In this document: positions 8,432 to 16,932 of the stretch, one piece after another
How positions within the stretch are numbered: the stretch's first letter is position 1
How the letters are laid out: every line of letters begins with the position of its first letter
NCBI RefSeq assembly: GCF_000731095.1
Contig: NZ_JMTZ01000032.1
Span: forward strand, 1 to 64,000
Source of the DNA: Lysobacter antibioticus
GTDB taxonomy: Bacteria > Pseudomonadota > Gammaproteobacteria > Xanthomonadales > Xanthomonadaceae
DNA: 64,000 nucleotides
Reading direction: 5' to 3'
Notes under the pieces: model-generated
What the model saw: only the letters and a program-made list of their open reading frames with translations
The model's database searches: none
What the model was told of the DNA's origin: nothing
Program-made: the position numbers and the translations under genes

Positions 8432-10318
8432 ATGAACGATACCGCCCCGCGTCGCGGCCCCTTGGCCCGTTTCTTCGTCGGCGCCTGGGACACGATGAAC
8501 TTCACCCGCCGGTTGATCTTCAACCTGGCGTTCTTCGGTTTCCTGTTCTTCTTTCTGCTGGCCGTGGTCTTCGGCGGTCGGGCACAGCCTCTGCTGGATC
8601 GCACCACCCTGGTGATCGCGCCGGAAGGCGCGCTGGTCGAGCAATACAGCAGCGACCCGGCCTCGCGCGCGCTCGGCCGCATCTTCGGCGACAAGAACGA
8701 GGAAGTGCAGCTGCGCGACCTGTTGCGCGCGCTGGACGCGGCCAAGGACGACAAGCGCATCGAGCGCGTCGTGCTGCGCCTGGACAAGCTGCAGACCTCG
8801 GGCATGGCCTCGATGCGCGAGCTGTCCGAAGCGGTCGCGCGCCTGAAGGCGAGCAAGAAGGAAGTCATCGCCTTCTCCGAGAGCATGGACCAGAAGCAGT
8901 ACCTGATCGCGGCGCAGGCCAACGAGGTCTTCCTCGACCCGATGGGCGGGCTGCTGATCGAAGGTCTCGGCCGCTATCGCCAGTACTACCGCGAAGGCCT
9001 GCAGGACAAGCTCGGCGTCGACGTGCACCTGTTCCGCGTCGGCGAGTTCAAGTCGGCCGCCGAACCCTACATCCTCGACGCCGCCTCGGAAGAGTCCAAG
9101 ACCGCCGACCTGTTCTGGATGAACGATCTGTGGTCGCGCTACCTCGGCGACGTCGCCAAGGCGCGCAAGCTCGATCCGGCCCAGCTCGCCGCCGGCATCG
9201 ACGAATTGCCGCAGCGCCTGGCCGCGGTCAAGGGCGACCTGGGCAAGTACGCGGTGCAGCAGAAGCTGGTCGACGGCCTGAAGACGCGCGAGGAAGTCGA
9301 CACCCTGCTGACCAAGCGCGGCGTCGCCGACGAAGACGCCGACGGCGGCTTCCGTCAGATTTCGTTCGAGGCCTATGTCGCCGGCCTCGACCGCGTGGTC
9401 AATCCGGCCGACACCCGTCCGCAGGTCGCCATCGTCGTCGCCGAAGGCGAGATCTCCGGCGGCGAGCAGCCGCCGGGCACGATCGGCGGCGTCTCCACCG
9501 CGGCCCTGCTGCGCGAGGCGCGCGACGACGATCACGTCAAGGCGCTGGTGCTGCGGGTGGATTCGCCCGGCGGCGAGGTGTTCGCCTCCGAGCAGATCCG
9601 CCGCGAGATCGTCGCCCTCAAGGCGGCCGGCAAGCCGGTGGTGGTGTCGATGGGCGACCTGGCCGCTTCCGGCGGTTACTGGATCTCGATGAACGCCGAC
9701 AAGATCTACGCCGATCCCTCGACCATCACCGGTTCGATCGGCATCTTCGGCATGATCCCGACCGTGCCGCGCGCGCTCGAGAAGATCGGCGTGCACACCG
9801 ACGGCGTCGGCACCACCCGCCTGGCCGGCGCCTTCGACATCACCCGTCCGCTGTCGCCGGAAGTCGGCGCGGTGATCCAGAACGTCATCGACAAGGGCTA
9901 TGCCGATTTCACCGGTCGCGTCGCCACGGCGCGCAAGCGCCCGGTCGCCGACATCGATGCGGTTGCGCGCGGCCGCGTCTGGAGCGGCGCGCAAGCCAAG
10001 GAGCGCGGTTTGGTCGATGCCCTCGGCGGCCTGCCCGAAGCGATCGCCGACGTCGCCGCCCGCGCCAAGCTCGGCAAGGTCGAGGACTACCGCGTGCGTT
10101 ACGTCGAGAAGATGCCGACCCCATTCGAGCGTTTCTTCGCCGGCTTCGCCCAGAGCCGCGCCGGTGCGGCGTTGCTCGGCCAGTCCGATTTCGCCCGTGG
10201 TCTGCTGAGCGAGGCGATGCCGCAGGCGGCCGCCGACCTGCGCTTCCTGCAAAGCTCGGTCAAGCCGACCAGCGGCGTGCCGATCAAGGCGCTGGCCTAC
10301 TGCTTCTGCGAGCTCTGA
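8432..10318 (+). CDS. sppA: Signal peptide peptidase SppA (67K type)
   Basis: Membrane-bound serine protease that degrades cleaved signal peptides. 628 residues, the size of the long proteobacterial form with tandem S49 domains. A single membrane anchor spans about 28-47. The catalytic pair is visible: general base Lys207 in VGEFKSAAEP and nucleophile Ser413 in MGDLAASGGY, as in the E. coli enzyme. The second domain shows LRVDSPGG and TGSIGIFG. The ATG at 8432 has GGAG nine bases upstream. A strong terminator follows the gene. Confidence 0.97.
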   Translation: MNDTAPRRGPLARFFVGAWDTMNFTRRLIFNLAFFGFLFFFLLAVVFGGRAQPLLDRTTLVIAPEGALVEQYSSDPASRALGRIFGDKNEEVQLRDLLRALDAAKDDKRIERVVLRLDKLQTSGMASMRELSEAVARLKASKKEVIAFSESMDQKQYLIAAQANEVFLDPMGGLLIEGLGRYRQYYREGLQDKLGVDVHLFRVGEFKSAAEPYILDAASEESKTADLFWMNDLWSRYLGDVAKARKLDPAQLAAGIDELPQRLAAVKGDLGKYAVQQKLVDGLKTREEVDTLLTKRGVADEDADGGFRQISFEAYVAGLDRVVNPADTRPQVAIVVAEGEISGGEQPPGTIGGVSTAALLREARDDDHVKALVLRVDSPGGEVFASEQIRREIVALKAAGKPVVVSMGDLAASGGYWISMNADKIYADPSTITGSIGIFGMIPTVPRALEKIGVHTDGVGTTRLAGAFDITRPLSPEVGAVIQNVIDKGYADFTGRVATARKRPVADIDAVARGRVWSGAQAKERGLVDALGGLPEAIADVAARAKLGKVEDYRVRYVEKMPTPFERFFAGFAQSRAGAALLGQSDFARGLLSEAMPQAAADLRFLQSSVKPTSGVPIKALAYCFCEL

Positions 10319-10351
10319 GCCGGGTTCGCCCCGCTCGCCGAGTCAACCAAA

Positions 10352-10378
10352 CGGGCCGCATCGCGGCCCGTTTTTTTT
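10352..10378 (+). terminator. Rho-independent terminator of sppA
   Basis: Stem CGGGCCGC/GCGGCCCG with loop ATC followed directly by eight T residues. Confidence 0.93.
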
Positions 10379-10393
10379 GCGCCCGGCGCCGGC

Positions 10394-10630
10394 TCAGCCG
10401 CCGGCGGCTTCGATCGCCGCGCGCTGCTGCTGCGCGGCTTCGTCGACCGCGGCCTCGGTCGACTTCGCCTGTTCGATCGGTTGCTGGATCGCATCGCGCA
10501 GCTGCGTCGCCTGCGGTTCGACCGGACGCTCCTTGTCCGGCGGTTGCGGCTTGGAGCAGGCCGCCAGCGCGCACAGCAGCGCGGCGGTCGCCAGGGATAA
10601 GGCTATCGGTACGATCCGGTGAGGCGTCAT
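10394..10630 (-). CDS. Small lipoprotein, unknown function
   Basis: 78 residues. A hydrophobic signal segment ends in a lipobox (CALAAC, Cys at residue 25), so the mature form of about 54 residues should be lipid-anchored. The rest is Gln/Ala/Glu-rich and predicted helical. It faces sppA across that gene's terminator. No family recognised. Confidence 0.7.
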   Translation of the reverse strand: MTPHRIVPIALSLATAALLCALAACSKPQPPDKERPVEPQATQLRDAIQQPIEQAKSTEAAVDEAAQQQRAAIEAAGG

Positions 10631-10715
10631 GGCGGGCGTCCTGGGTCGGCGAACGCCGTTATGCTACGCCCGTCGCGCAGCTCGCGCGTCGATCCGAGAC
10701 TGGTTGGAGGACGGC

Positions 10716-11492
10716 ATGGACCCGAAACGTTGGCGATTGGACGGACAGCTCGCGCTGGTGACCGGCGGCAGCGCCGGGATCGGCCGCGCGATCGCCCGCG
10801 AACTGCTCGGTTTCGGCGCCGACGTGCTGCTGGCGGCGCGCGACGCCGCGGCGCTGGAATCGGCGCGGGCCGAGCTGCTCGAGGACTTTCCCGAACGCGA
10901 GGTGCAAGGCTTCGTCGCCGACGTCGCCGACGACGAGCAGCGTCGCGAGCTGCTCGACTGGGTCGAGGATTTCGGCGAAGGCCTGCACATCCTGGTCAAC
11001 AACGCCGGCGGCAACCGCAGCAAGCCGACCAACGACTACACCGAGGACGAGTGGCGGCAGATCTTCGAGATCAACCTGTTCTCGGCCTTCGAGCTGTCGC
11101 GCTATGCGCACGCCCTGCTGACCCGCCACGCCTCGTCGAGCATCGTCAACATCGGCAGCGTGTCGGGCAACCTGCACGTGCGCACCGGCGCGCCCTACGG
11201 CATGAGCAAGGCGGCGATGCACCAGATGACCCGCAACCTCGCGGTCGAATGGGCCGAGGACGGCATCCGCGTCAACGCGGTCGCGCCGTGGTACATCCGC
11301 ACCCGCCGCACCTCCGACAAGCTCGCCGATCCGGATTATCTCGACGAGGTGCTGCTGCGCACGCCGCTGGGCCGGATCGGCGAAGCCGAGGAAGTGGCCG
11401 CCGCGGTCGCCTTCCTGTGCCTGCCGGCGGCGGGCTACATCACCGGCGAATGCATCGCGGTGGACGGCGGCTTCCAGCGTTACGGTTTCTGA
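10716..11492 (+). CDS. SDR-family NAD(P)-dependent oxidoreductase (tropinone reductase-like)
   Basis: 258 residues, a classical short-chain dehydrogenase/reductase. Cofactor motif TGGSAGIG at 16-23, NNAG at 95-98, and the catalytic Ser (148 or 150), Tyr161 and Lys165 in SVSGNLHVRTGAPYGMSKAA. The C-terminal ITGECIAVDGGF is a standard SDR ending. Overall it reads like plant-type tropinone reductases and their bacterial relatives; the substrate is unknown. The ATG at 10716 has TTGGAGG upstream. Confidence 0.92.
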   Translation: MDPKRWRLDGQLALVTGGSAGIGRAIARELLGFGADVLLAARDAAALESARAELLEDFPEREVQGFVADVADDEQRRELLDWVEDFGEGLHILVNNAGGNRSKPTNDYTEDEWRQIFEINLFSAFELSRYAHALLTRHASSSIVNIGSVSGNLHVRTGAPYGMSKAAMHQMTRNLAVEWAEDGIRVNAVAPWYIRTRRTSDKLADPDYLDEVLLRTPLGRIGEAEEVAAAVAFLCLPAAGYITGECIAVDGGFQRYGF

Positions 11493-11539
11493 ACCCGGCG
11501 GCGCCGGTCGCGCCGAAAGATGCGGCCGGGCGAGCCTGC

Positions 11540-11562
11540 CCGCGCCCCGTTGCTGGGCGCGG
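11540..11562 (+). terminator. Weak terminator-like stem-loop after the SDR gene
   Basis: 8-bp stem CCGCGCCC/GGGCGCGG with a 7-base loop followed by TTTGG; the T-run is short. Confidence 0.4.
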
Positions 11563-11602
11563 TTTGGCAGTTGCGCATGAGCGGCGGGCGTATACTTCGG
11601 GC

Positions 11603-11926
11603 ATGCGCGTTTCGCTGACCATCGTCGCTGCCGACGGGGCCGAACTTCCGGCCGGCAGCCCCGTGCGGGTGCAGTTGCGCGACACCTCGTTCGAGGACGC
11701 ACCGGCGCGCACCCTGCAGGAATGGCAGGCGGTCGTGCCCGAGCACGCCAAGGCCGTGCCGCTGAGCATCGAGATCGATACCAGCGCCGACGAAGCCACC
11801 TTTTGGGTCCACGTCGATCGCGACGGCGACCGCCGAGTCACCGTCGGCGACTACATCACCACCCGTGCCTACCCGCTGCGCACCGCCTCCGCCGAGATGA
11901 CCCTGGTCGTCAGCCGCATCGACTGA
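11603..11926 (+). CDS. Small beta-rich protein resembling the YbaY/T3SS-chaperone lipoprotein domain
   Basis: 107 residues with no signal peptide. The pattern VRVQLRDTSFEDAPARTL ... VPLSIEIDTSADEATFWVHVDRDGDRRVTVGDYITTRAYPL is that of the YbaY-type beta-sandwich domain (PF09619), which is usually found in lipoproteins; here no lipobox is present. Its 3' end overlaps the 3' end of the convergent ATP-grasp gene by 58 bases. Whether it works with that gene is unknown. Confidence 0.7.
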   Translation: MRVSLTIVAADGAELPAGSPVRVQLRDTSFEDAPARTLQEWQAVVPEHAKAVPLSIEIDTSADEATFWVHVDRDGDRRVTVGDYITTRAYPLRTASAEMTLVVSRID

Positions 11927-12867
11927 GCTCCGGCCAGCCATTCGGCCACCGCGCGCCCGATCGGCTGCCCGGTGCGCTGTTCGATGAAGAGGAATTCGCC
12001 GGCGGTGTTGATCTCGAAGAAGTAGTACTCGCCCTGCGGGGTGAGGCGCAGGTCGATCGCGCCGTACTCCAGGCCCAGCCGTTGCATCAGCGCCAGCAGC
12101 CGTTGCCGCAGCGGCAACGGCAGCGCGTGCTCGCGCACCGTCGCCGCGCCGAGGTTGGGACGGAAATCGATCGAACCCGGCACCGGGTCGAGCTTGATCT
12201 CGGCCGGGAACAAGCGCCCGCCGACCGCGGTGACGCGGATGTCGGCCGCGGCCGGCACGAACTCCTGGAAGATCACCGGCGCCAGCCTGACCGTGTCCAG
12301 GTGGGCGAGGTCGTCCTCGCCGAGCAGGCGCGTCTCGCGCCACACCGCATGGGTGCACGAGAAGGTCTTGTGCACGGTCGCGCCGGGCCCCAGCGCGTGC
12401 ACGAACTCGCGCACGCGCTGCGGGTCGGAACTGATCAGGGTGCGCGGCACCTTGAAGCCGAGTTCGGCGGCGATGCGCAACTGCGCGGCCTTGCGCGAGG
12501 CGGCATCGTCGCGGCCGGGCTCGTTCATCCAGCGCGCGTCGCCGAGCAGACGCCACAGGCCGTTGAGCGCCTCGTTCCATTCGTTGGCGGTGAACAGGTG
12601 CGCCTGCGCATCGGTGACCGAAGACAGGTCGGGCGCCTGCGGCCGGCGCCACCACACCGAGCCCACCTCGTCGAGCGCATGGCGTTCGCCGCCGGCGCGC
12701 GCATAGTCGATGCGCGGACGCGCGCCGTCGGCGTAATCGATCGAGAGCGTGGCGCGATCCGGAAACTCGGCCAGATCGAACAGCAATGCCGGTCGCTCCA
12801 TCGCCTGCAGATGGTCGAGCACGCAACGGGCATGGGCATCGGCTTGGTGCGAAATCAGCAGGATCAC
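11869..12867 (-). CDS. ATP-grasp ligase of the graspetide macrocyclase (MvdC/MvdD-like) type
   Basis: 332 residues. N-terminal pre-ATP-grasp domain (MILLISHQADAHA) with VWWRRP at 71-76, an element typical of MvdC/MvdD-type enzymes. The ATP-grasp core has QEFVPAAADIRVTAVG from 201, metal-binding AIDLRL at 270-275 and FFEINTAGEFLFIE from 283, with Glu285 and Asn287 as metal ligands. Family members form omega-ester or omega-amide links between side chains of a ribosomal peptide. It lies 15 bases downstream of the metallopeptidase gene in the same direction, and no separate short precursor peptide is seen. I infer that the Thr/Glu repeats of that peptidase are the substrate. A simple carboxylate-amine ligase role cannot be excluded. 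Confidence 0.85.
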   Translation of the reverse strand: MILLISHQADAHARCVLDHLQAMERPALLFDLAEFPDRATLSIDYADGARPRIDYARAGGERHALDEVGSVWWRRPQAPDLSSVTDAQAHLFTANEWNEALNGLWRLLGDARWMNEPGRDDAASRKAAQLRIAAELGFKVPRTLISSDPQRVREFVHALGPGATVHKTFSCTHAVWRETRLLGEDDLAHLDTVRLAPVIFQEFVPAAADIRVTAVGGRLFPAEIKLDPVPGSIDFRPNLGAATVREHALPLPLRQRLLALMQRLGLEYGAIDLRLTPQGEYYFFEINTAGEFLFIEQRTGQPIGRAVAEWLAGAQSMRLTTRVISAEAVRSG

Positions 12868-12882
12868 GGCACGCTCTCCCGG

Positions 12883-14142
12883 TCAGCCGTTGCCGCCGCC
12901 GGCGCCGGATTGGGCCAGTTGGGCGAGTACCGCGGCGGTTTCGTCGTATTGCGACTGCAGCGCGGCCCGGGCCATGTCGGCGCGGGCGAGTTCTTCGGCG
13001 AGCTGCTGCAACTGGGCATCGAGCGCGGCCACGGTGTCGGCGTTCTCGTCGCCGACGTCGCCGGCCGAGGTCGCCATCGCGAACGGCAAGGCGCCGCGCG
13101 CGGCCGGATTGACCAGCAGCGGCGGACGTCCCGGCAGGGTCAGGTTTTCGGCGATGGTCGGCCCCGGGTCGAAGATGCCTTCCTTGCGCGTGTCGGTGAC
13201 CTGCTCCTTGATCGTGTCGGTGATGATGTCCTTGCGGATTTCCTTGAGGGTGTCGCTGAGCTTGTCGCGCACCGCTTCCTTGATGCGTTCCTTGAGCGTG
13301 TCGGTGGGCGATTCCTTGATCGTGGTCAGCGGGCAGAACGAATTGACCGCGGCGATGTCGCCGGCCGACAGGCTGCTGCGCTGGCCGATCACCGTGCCCG
13401 GCGGCACCGCGCCGATCGGCACGATGGTGTCCTTGCCGTTGGACGAGAACGCGTTGCGCGGGTAATGCATGATCGAGCCGTAGTCGTAGCTGCCGATGTC
13501 GTCGCCGTCGCTGATGTGCTGGTTGAAATTGTGCTCGTAGCCGGCGGTGATGTTGGCCCACTGGATGCTCACGAACGAATCGCGGTCCTCGCGGCTCTGC
13601 TCGTGCCACAGGCCGACGACGTGGCCGATCTCGTGGATGGTGTTGCCGAGGCTGCAACTGCTGGCGAGGTTGACGAATTGCTGGCCGCCGCGCCGGCCGA
13701 CCTGGGCCGAGCAGCCGCTGCCGGGGCGGAAGGTCACGTAATCGGCTTCGGTGGTGCGCAGGATGAAGCGGAAGCGCGTCTTGGCTTCCCAATGCGCGAT
13801 CGCATCGGTGACGCGAGCCGTGTTGGGCAACGCCGGGTCGATGGTGTAGGGGATCCTGCAGCCGGGCCAGCGGAACTGCGAGCCGCTGATCGCCACGGCC
13901 ATCGCCACGCCCGAAGTGGATTCGGAGCGCAGCATGTCCGAGATGCGTTCGACCTCCTCGACCGTGCCGAGCACGATGTCGCCTTCGAACATCGCCATGC
14001 CGTCGATTTCGACGTACTGCACGGCCTTCGCGCGGAAGGTCTCGCCGCGGATCAACGCGGTGCGCACGGTGCCGCCGCCGCGGAATTCGCCTTGTTTGGC
14101 CGGCTTGGCTTTATCGCCGGCGGTGCCTTTCCTGGTTGCCAT
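12883..14142 (-). CDS. Astacin-type (M12A) metallopeptidase with C-terminal TxKE repeats
   Basis: 419 residues. Zinc motif HEIGHVVGLWHE at 170-181 (ligands His170, His174, His180; base Glu171) and Met-turn SIMHYP at 223-228 identify an astacin-family protease. There is no signal peptide; residues 1-25 are Lys/Gly-rich. After the catalytic domain come five copies of [T/D]-T-x-K-E, starting at residues 273, 281, 297, 309 and 317, spaced by multiples of four, within a charged helical region. Residues 366-412 look like coiled coil and the end is Gly-rich. The ATG at 14142 has GGAG upstream. The gene is followed 15 bases later by an ATP-grasp ligase, which suggests that the protease itself carries the modified core (inference). 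Confidence 0.88.
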   Translation of the reverse strand: MATRKGTAGDKAKPAKQGEFRGGGTVRTALIRGETFRAKAVQYVEIDGMAMFEGDIVLGTVEEVERISDMLRSESTSGVAMAVAISGSQFRWPGCRIPYTIDPALPNTARVTDAIAHWEAKTRFRFILRTTEADYVTFRPGSGCSAQVGRRGGQQFVNLASSCSLGNTIHEIGHVVGLWHEQSREDRDSFVSIQWANITAGYEHNFNQHISDGDDIGSYDYGSIMHYPRNAFSSNGKDTIVPIGAVPPGTVIGQRSSLSAGDIAAVNSFCPLTTIKESPTDTLKERIKEAVRDKLSDTLKEIRKDIITDTIKEQVTDTRKEGIFDPGPTIAENLTLPGRPPLLVNPAARGALPFAMATSAGDVGDENADTVAALDAQLQQLAEELARADMARAALQSQYDETAAVLAQLAQSGAGGGNG

Positions 14143-14642
14143 CTGCCGTCTCCTGTCGCCGTCGCGGTGACACGGGCGCGGGCCCGTGCCGGCGAAGGCG
14201 CAGGACGCCGCGTGTCCGTCGCCGCGGCGGCGGGCTTCGGGCCGTGGGTGGCGCGCGATGGCGCGCCGATGCCTCGGCGATTGCTGATGTGGACTAGCGG
14301 CATGCGTGCGGCGGCCAGGGCCTGGCCGCGGCGGGCGATCGCGTACGACGCTTGCGCCAAAGAGGCTGCGATCGACGCGTGGGTGCGCTCGGCGCACTCG
14401 GCGTGTCGATGGCCGAGCGCGCGAACGAGTTCGCATGTCCGTTCGAGTGGGATGCCGGCCCGTGCTTGGCGTCGTCCACCGTGGTCCAGCGCGTCGTGTC
14501 CCTCGACGAGGCGGGGCCGTCCTCGCTGCGGCGGCTCCAGCTATAGGAACGCGCCTGCGGTGCGCGGCCGGACAGATCCGATCGCGTTTATGTGCGCTGT
14601 GTCGGCGATCGGGCGATGCCGGCGCAGCTCGGCCGGCGCGGC
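14143..14642. other. 500-bp intergenic region upstream of the metallopeptidase
   Basis: No convincing gene: the open frames here have no ribosome-binding site and no recognisable composition. A 7-bp stem-loop CACGGGC/GCCCGTG with loop GCGG lies at 14171-14188, just upstream of the metallopeptidase start. The promoter of the metallopeptidase/ATP-grasp unit must lie here but I cannot place it. Confidence 0.5.
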
Positions 14643-15299
14643 TCAGCGGCCGCAGGTGCTCTCGGTGACGATGCGCTGGATGCGCGCGACTTCGGCGGCG
14701 GAGGCGTCGCGGCTGTCGCTGCGACCGAAACGCAAAGCCGATTCGGCTTCGCGCAGGCGCTGCTTCCAGTTTTCGCACAGCGCTTCGTCGGGCAGGCGCT
14801 GGCATTGGTCGTCGACCATCTGGCAGGCCACGCCGGCGCCGGAGGCGGTGGTGCCCAGGCCGGTGGTCTGTAGCGCCGCACAGCGCTGCGGCGGACGGCC
14901 GTCGTCGCTGAGGTAGCGGCCGTTATCGTAGGTGCGGCATTCGAACAGCACCGGCGGCGGCAGGCGGTCGCCGTCGGCGATTTTGGGGGCGGCCGGCTTG
15001 GCCGGCGGCGGCCGGCTGACCGAAGGCAGTTGCGAGGACACCGGCGGGTGCGGCGGCGGGGCGTTGGCCGGTGCGATCGGCGGCACCGGCGAGGTGATGA
15101 ACAACGGCGGCGCCGCGCTCGACGGCGCCGAATCGATCACGCGCTTGTCCTGCGTGCTGCCTTTCGGGCACGGCGTGTTGTTCTGCACGGTCAACTGGCC
15201 GAGGGCGTCGGTGCAGCGGTAGATCACGACCTTGCCGGGCTGGGCGGAAACGCCGGCGCAGGCCAGCAACAGGACGGACAAGCACCACCACACACGCAT
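14643..15299 (-). CDS. DUF4124 domain protein, exported
   Basis: 218 residues with a signal peptide (MRVWWCLSVLLLACAGVSA). DUF4124 follows at once: VVIYRCTDALGQLTVQNNTPCP, a short beta domain with two Cys. A Pro-rich linker leads to a Cys-containing helical C-terminus (CQMVDDQCQRLPDEALCENW). Function unknown. Its ATG overlaps the stop of the upstream DUF4124 gene (TGATG), so the two are translated together. Confidence 0.82.
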   Translation of the reverse strand: MRVWWCLSVLLLACAGVSAQPGKVVIYRCTDALGQLTVQNNTPCPKGSTQDKRVIDSAPSSAAPPLFITSPVPPIAPANAPPPHPPVSSQLPSVSRPPPAKPAAPKIADGDRLPPPVLFECRTYDNGRYLSDDGRPPQRCAALQTTGLGTTASGAGVACQMVDDQCQRLPDEALCENWKQRLREAESALRFGRSDSRDASAAEVARIQRIVTESTCGR

Positions 15300-16075
15300 C
15301 AGTAAGCTCCGCAATCGGCGTTCAGGCGCGCATCGATGCCGCGCTGTTCTTGGGTGATCTGGGCGCGCTCGCTCTGCAGCGCGCTGTTGTAGCGGCGGTC
15401 GCCTTCGTAACGACGGTCGCGCAGACGGCTGCAGACTTCTTGCTGCGGCAGTTGCTGGCATTCGTCGCGCACCAGCTGGCTGCCGTAGTAGACGCCGTAA
15501 CCGTAATCGTAGCCGCCGGAATAATACCCGCCGGAGCGCGCGGTGCCGGCGTAGGCGACGTTGCCGTGGCGGCCGGCGATGGCGATGCGCGCGCTCGGAT
15601 CGCCCAGGCGCGGGGTCGGCGCACCGATGCGGCCGCCGAGCGAGGTGCGGTTGTTATAGACCGGCACGCCGTAGCCCAGGTCGACGATCGGCATCATGCG
15701 CGGATTGCCGTCGCCGTTGTTGCTGGTGTAGCTGCTGCCGTCCGGGCGGACGCATTCGTACATCGGCTGCGGCGTGTGCACGATCAAGCGCTGCGGCCGG
15801 CGTTCGGAGGCGACCGGCGCCGGTGCGGCGACGGCGGTGTCGAGCGGGCGCGGCGGCGGGTCGACCGGCCGCATCATGGTCATCGTCTGCTGACGCTGGC
15901 CGCCGGTGCACGGCGTATCGCGCAGGCTGATGTGGCCGCGCTCGTCGGTGCAGCGGTAGATCAATACCTCGGCGGCATGGGCGCTGCCGGACAGCGCGCC
16001 GCCGCACAGCCAGGCGGCGAGCACGCTGGACAAGAGCGCGGCCGGTACGAGGCGGAGGCGGCGGGCACGGGACAT
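15299..16075 (-). CDS. DUF4124 domain protein, exported (paralogue)
   Basis: 258 residues from the ATG at 16075 (MSRARRLRLVPAALL), giving a signal peptide that ends near SAHA. DUF4124 core VLIYRCTDERGHISLRDTPC, then a Gly/Tyr-rich stretch (YSGGYDYGYGVYYG) and a Cys-containing C-terminus with CQQLPQQEVCSRLRDRR, which parallels the downstream paralogue. The open frame extends upstream without a ribosome-binding site. Probably a local duplication. Confidence 0.82.
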   Translation of the reverse strand: MSRARRLRLVPAALLSSVLAAWLCGGALSGSAHAAEVLIYRCTDERGHISLRDTPCTGGQRQQTMTMMRPVDPPPRPLDTAVAAPAPVASERRPQRLIVHTPQPMYECVRPDGSSYTSNNGDGNPRMMPIVDLGYGVPVYNNRTSLGGRIGAPTPRLGDPSARIAIAGRHGNVAYAGTARSGGYYSGGYDYGYGVYYGSQLVRDECQQLPQQEVCSRLRDRRYEGDRRYNSALQSERAQITQEQRGIDARLNADCGAY

Positions 16076-16234
16076 GCGCGCATCTTGCGCTTCCGCTGCG
16101 TTACGGGAAAGTCGAATCCGCGGCCGAGCTGGCGTGTGGTGAGTACCCGATGGCGAGGCGTTCGGCAGCGGAGCGGGACGCGGCCGGGGCACGGGCCGGT
16201 GCCAGTTCAGCCGTGCACGGTCAGCTGCGCATGT

Positions 16235-16801
16235 TCAGCCCCGCACGACCTCGCCGCTGAGCGCCACCCGGATCGCGGTCGGCGCGGCCAGGCCGCCGGT
16301 CTCGCCCTCGCAGACGCCGTCGCTGAGCGCGAGCAGGGCCGGGTCGAGTTCGCCGCGGCGGAACGCCGGCGGATGGCCGGCGAGGTTGGCGCTGGTCGAG
16401 ACCAGGGCGTGGCCGAAGGCCTCGCACAGGGCACGCGCCTGCGGGTGCGCGGTCACCCGCACCGCGACGCTGCGATGGGCTCCGCTGATCCACGACGGCA
16501 GCGCCGCGGTCGCCGGCACCGCCCAGGTATGCGGCCCCGGCCAACTGGCGAGCACGGCTTCGCGGCGCGGCGCCGGCAGGGCGTCCCAGTCGACCCAGGC
16601 ATCGAGTTGGGCGATCGACGCGGCGATCAGGATCACCCCCTTGTCGACCGGCCGCCGCTTGATCGTCAGCAGGCGATGCACCGCGGCTTCGTCGCGCGGA
16701 TCGCAACCGATGCCCCAGACCGCTTCGGTCGGGTACACCACGACGCCACCGCGTGCGAGCGCGGCGGCGGCATCGGCGATGGACAGGGCAGGGGCGGGCA
16801 T
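16235..16801 (-). CDS. tsaC: Threonylcarbamoyl-AMP synthase (Sua5/YciO/YrdC family)
   Basis: 188 residues, the size of the short TsaC form. It makes threonylcarbamoyl-AMP from Thr, bicarbonate and ATP for the t6A37 modification of ANN-decoding tRNAs. Visible signatures: GGVVVYPTEAVWGIGCDP, the basic KRRPVDKGVILI segment, the central PGPHTW and SVAVRV, and VSTSANLAGHPP near the C-terminus. The ATG at 16801 gives the expected N-terminus. Confidence 0.94.
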   Translation of the reverse strand: MPAPALSIADAAAALARGGVVVYPTEAVWGIGCDPRDEAAVHRLLTIKRRPVDKGVILIAASIAQLDAWVDWDALPAPRREAVLASWPGPHTWAVPATAALPSWISGAHRSVAVRVTAHPQARALCEAFGHALVSTSANLAGHPPAFRRGELDPALLALSDGVCEGETGGLAAPTAIRVALSGEVVRG

Positions 16802-16843
16802 GACGGCTCCGGGCGGTGGCAACCGCGAGTGTCGCATGCACGC

Positions 16844-16932
16844 GCGAGGCCGCTCCAGGGAGCGGCCTCGCAGCCGGCCGGGCCGTTCAAGCCACGACGA
16901 CCGCAAAGCTTCCGTCCGTTCGAGCGGACGGA
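16844..16932. other. Two strong stem-loops between the LPMO gene and tsaC
   Basis: A perfect 13-bp stem GCGAGGCCGCTCC/GGAGCGGCCTCGC with a 2-base spacer at 16844-16871, and an 8-bp stem TCCGTCCG/CGGACGGA at 16911-16932 directly after the LPMO stop. Neither has a T-run of more than three. They probably stop or stabilise the LPMO transcript. Confidence 0.5.

Noticed and set aside
14306-14668. Plus-strand frame of 120 codons upstream of the DUF4124 gene
   Set aside because: Arg-rich composition, no ribosome-binding site, and overlap with the DUF4124 coding region on the other strand.
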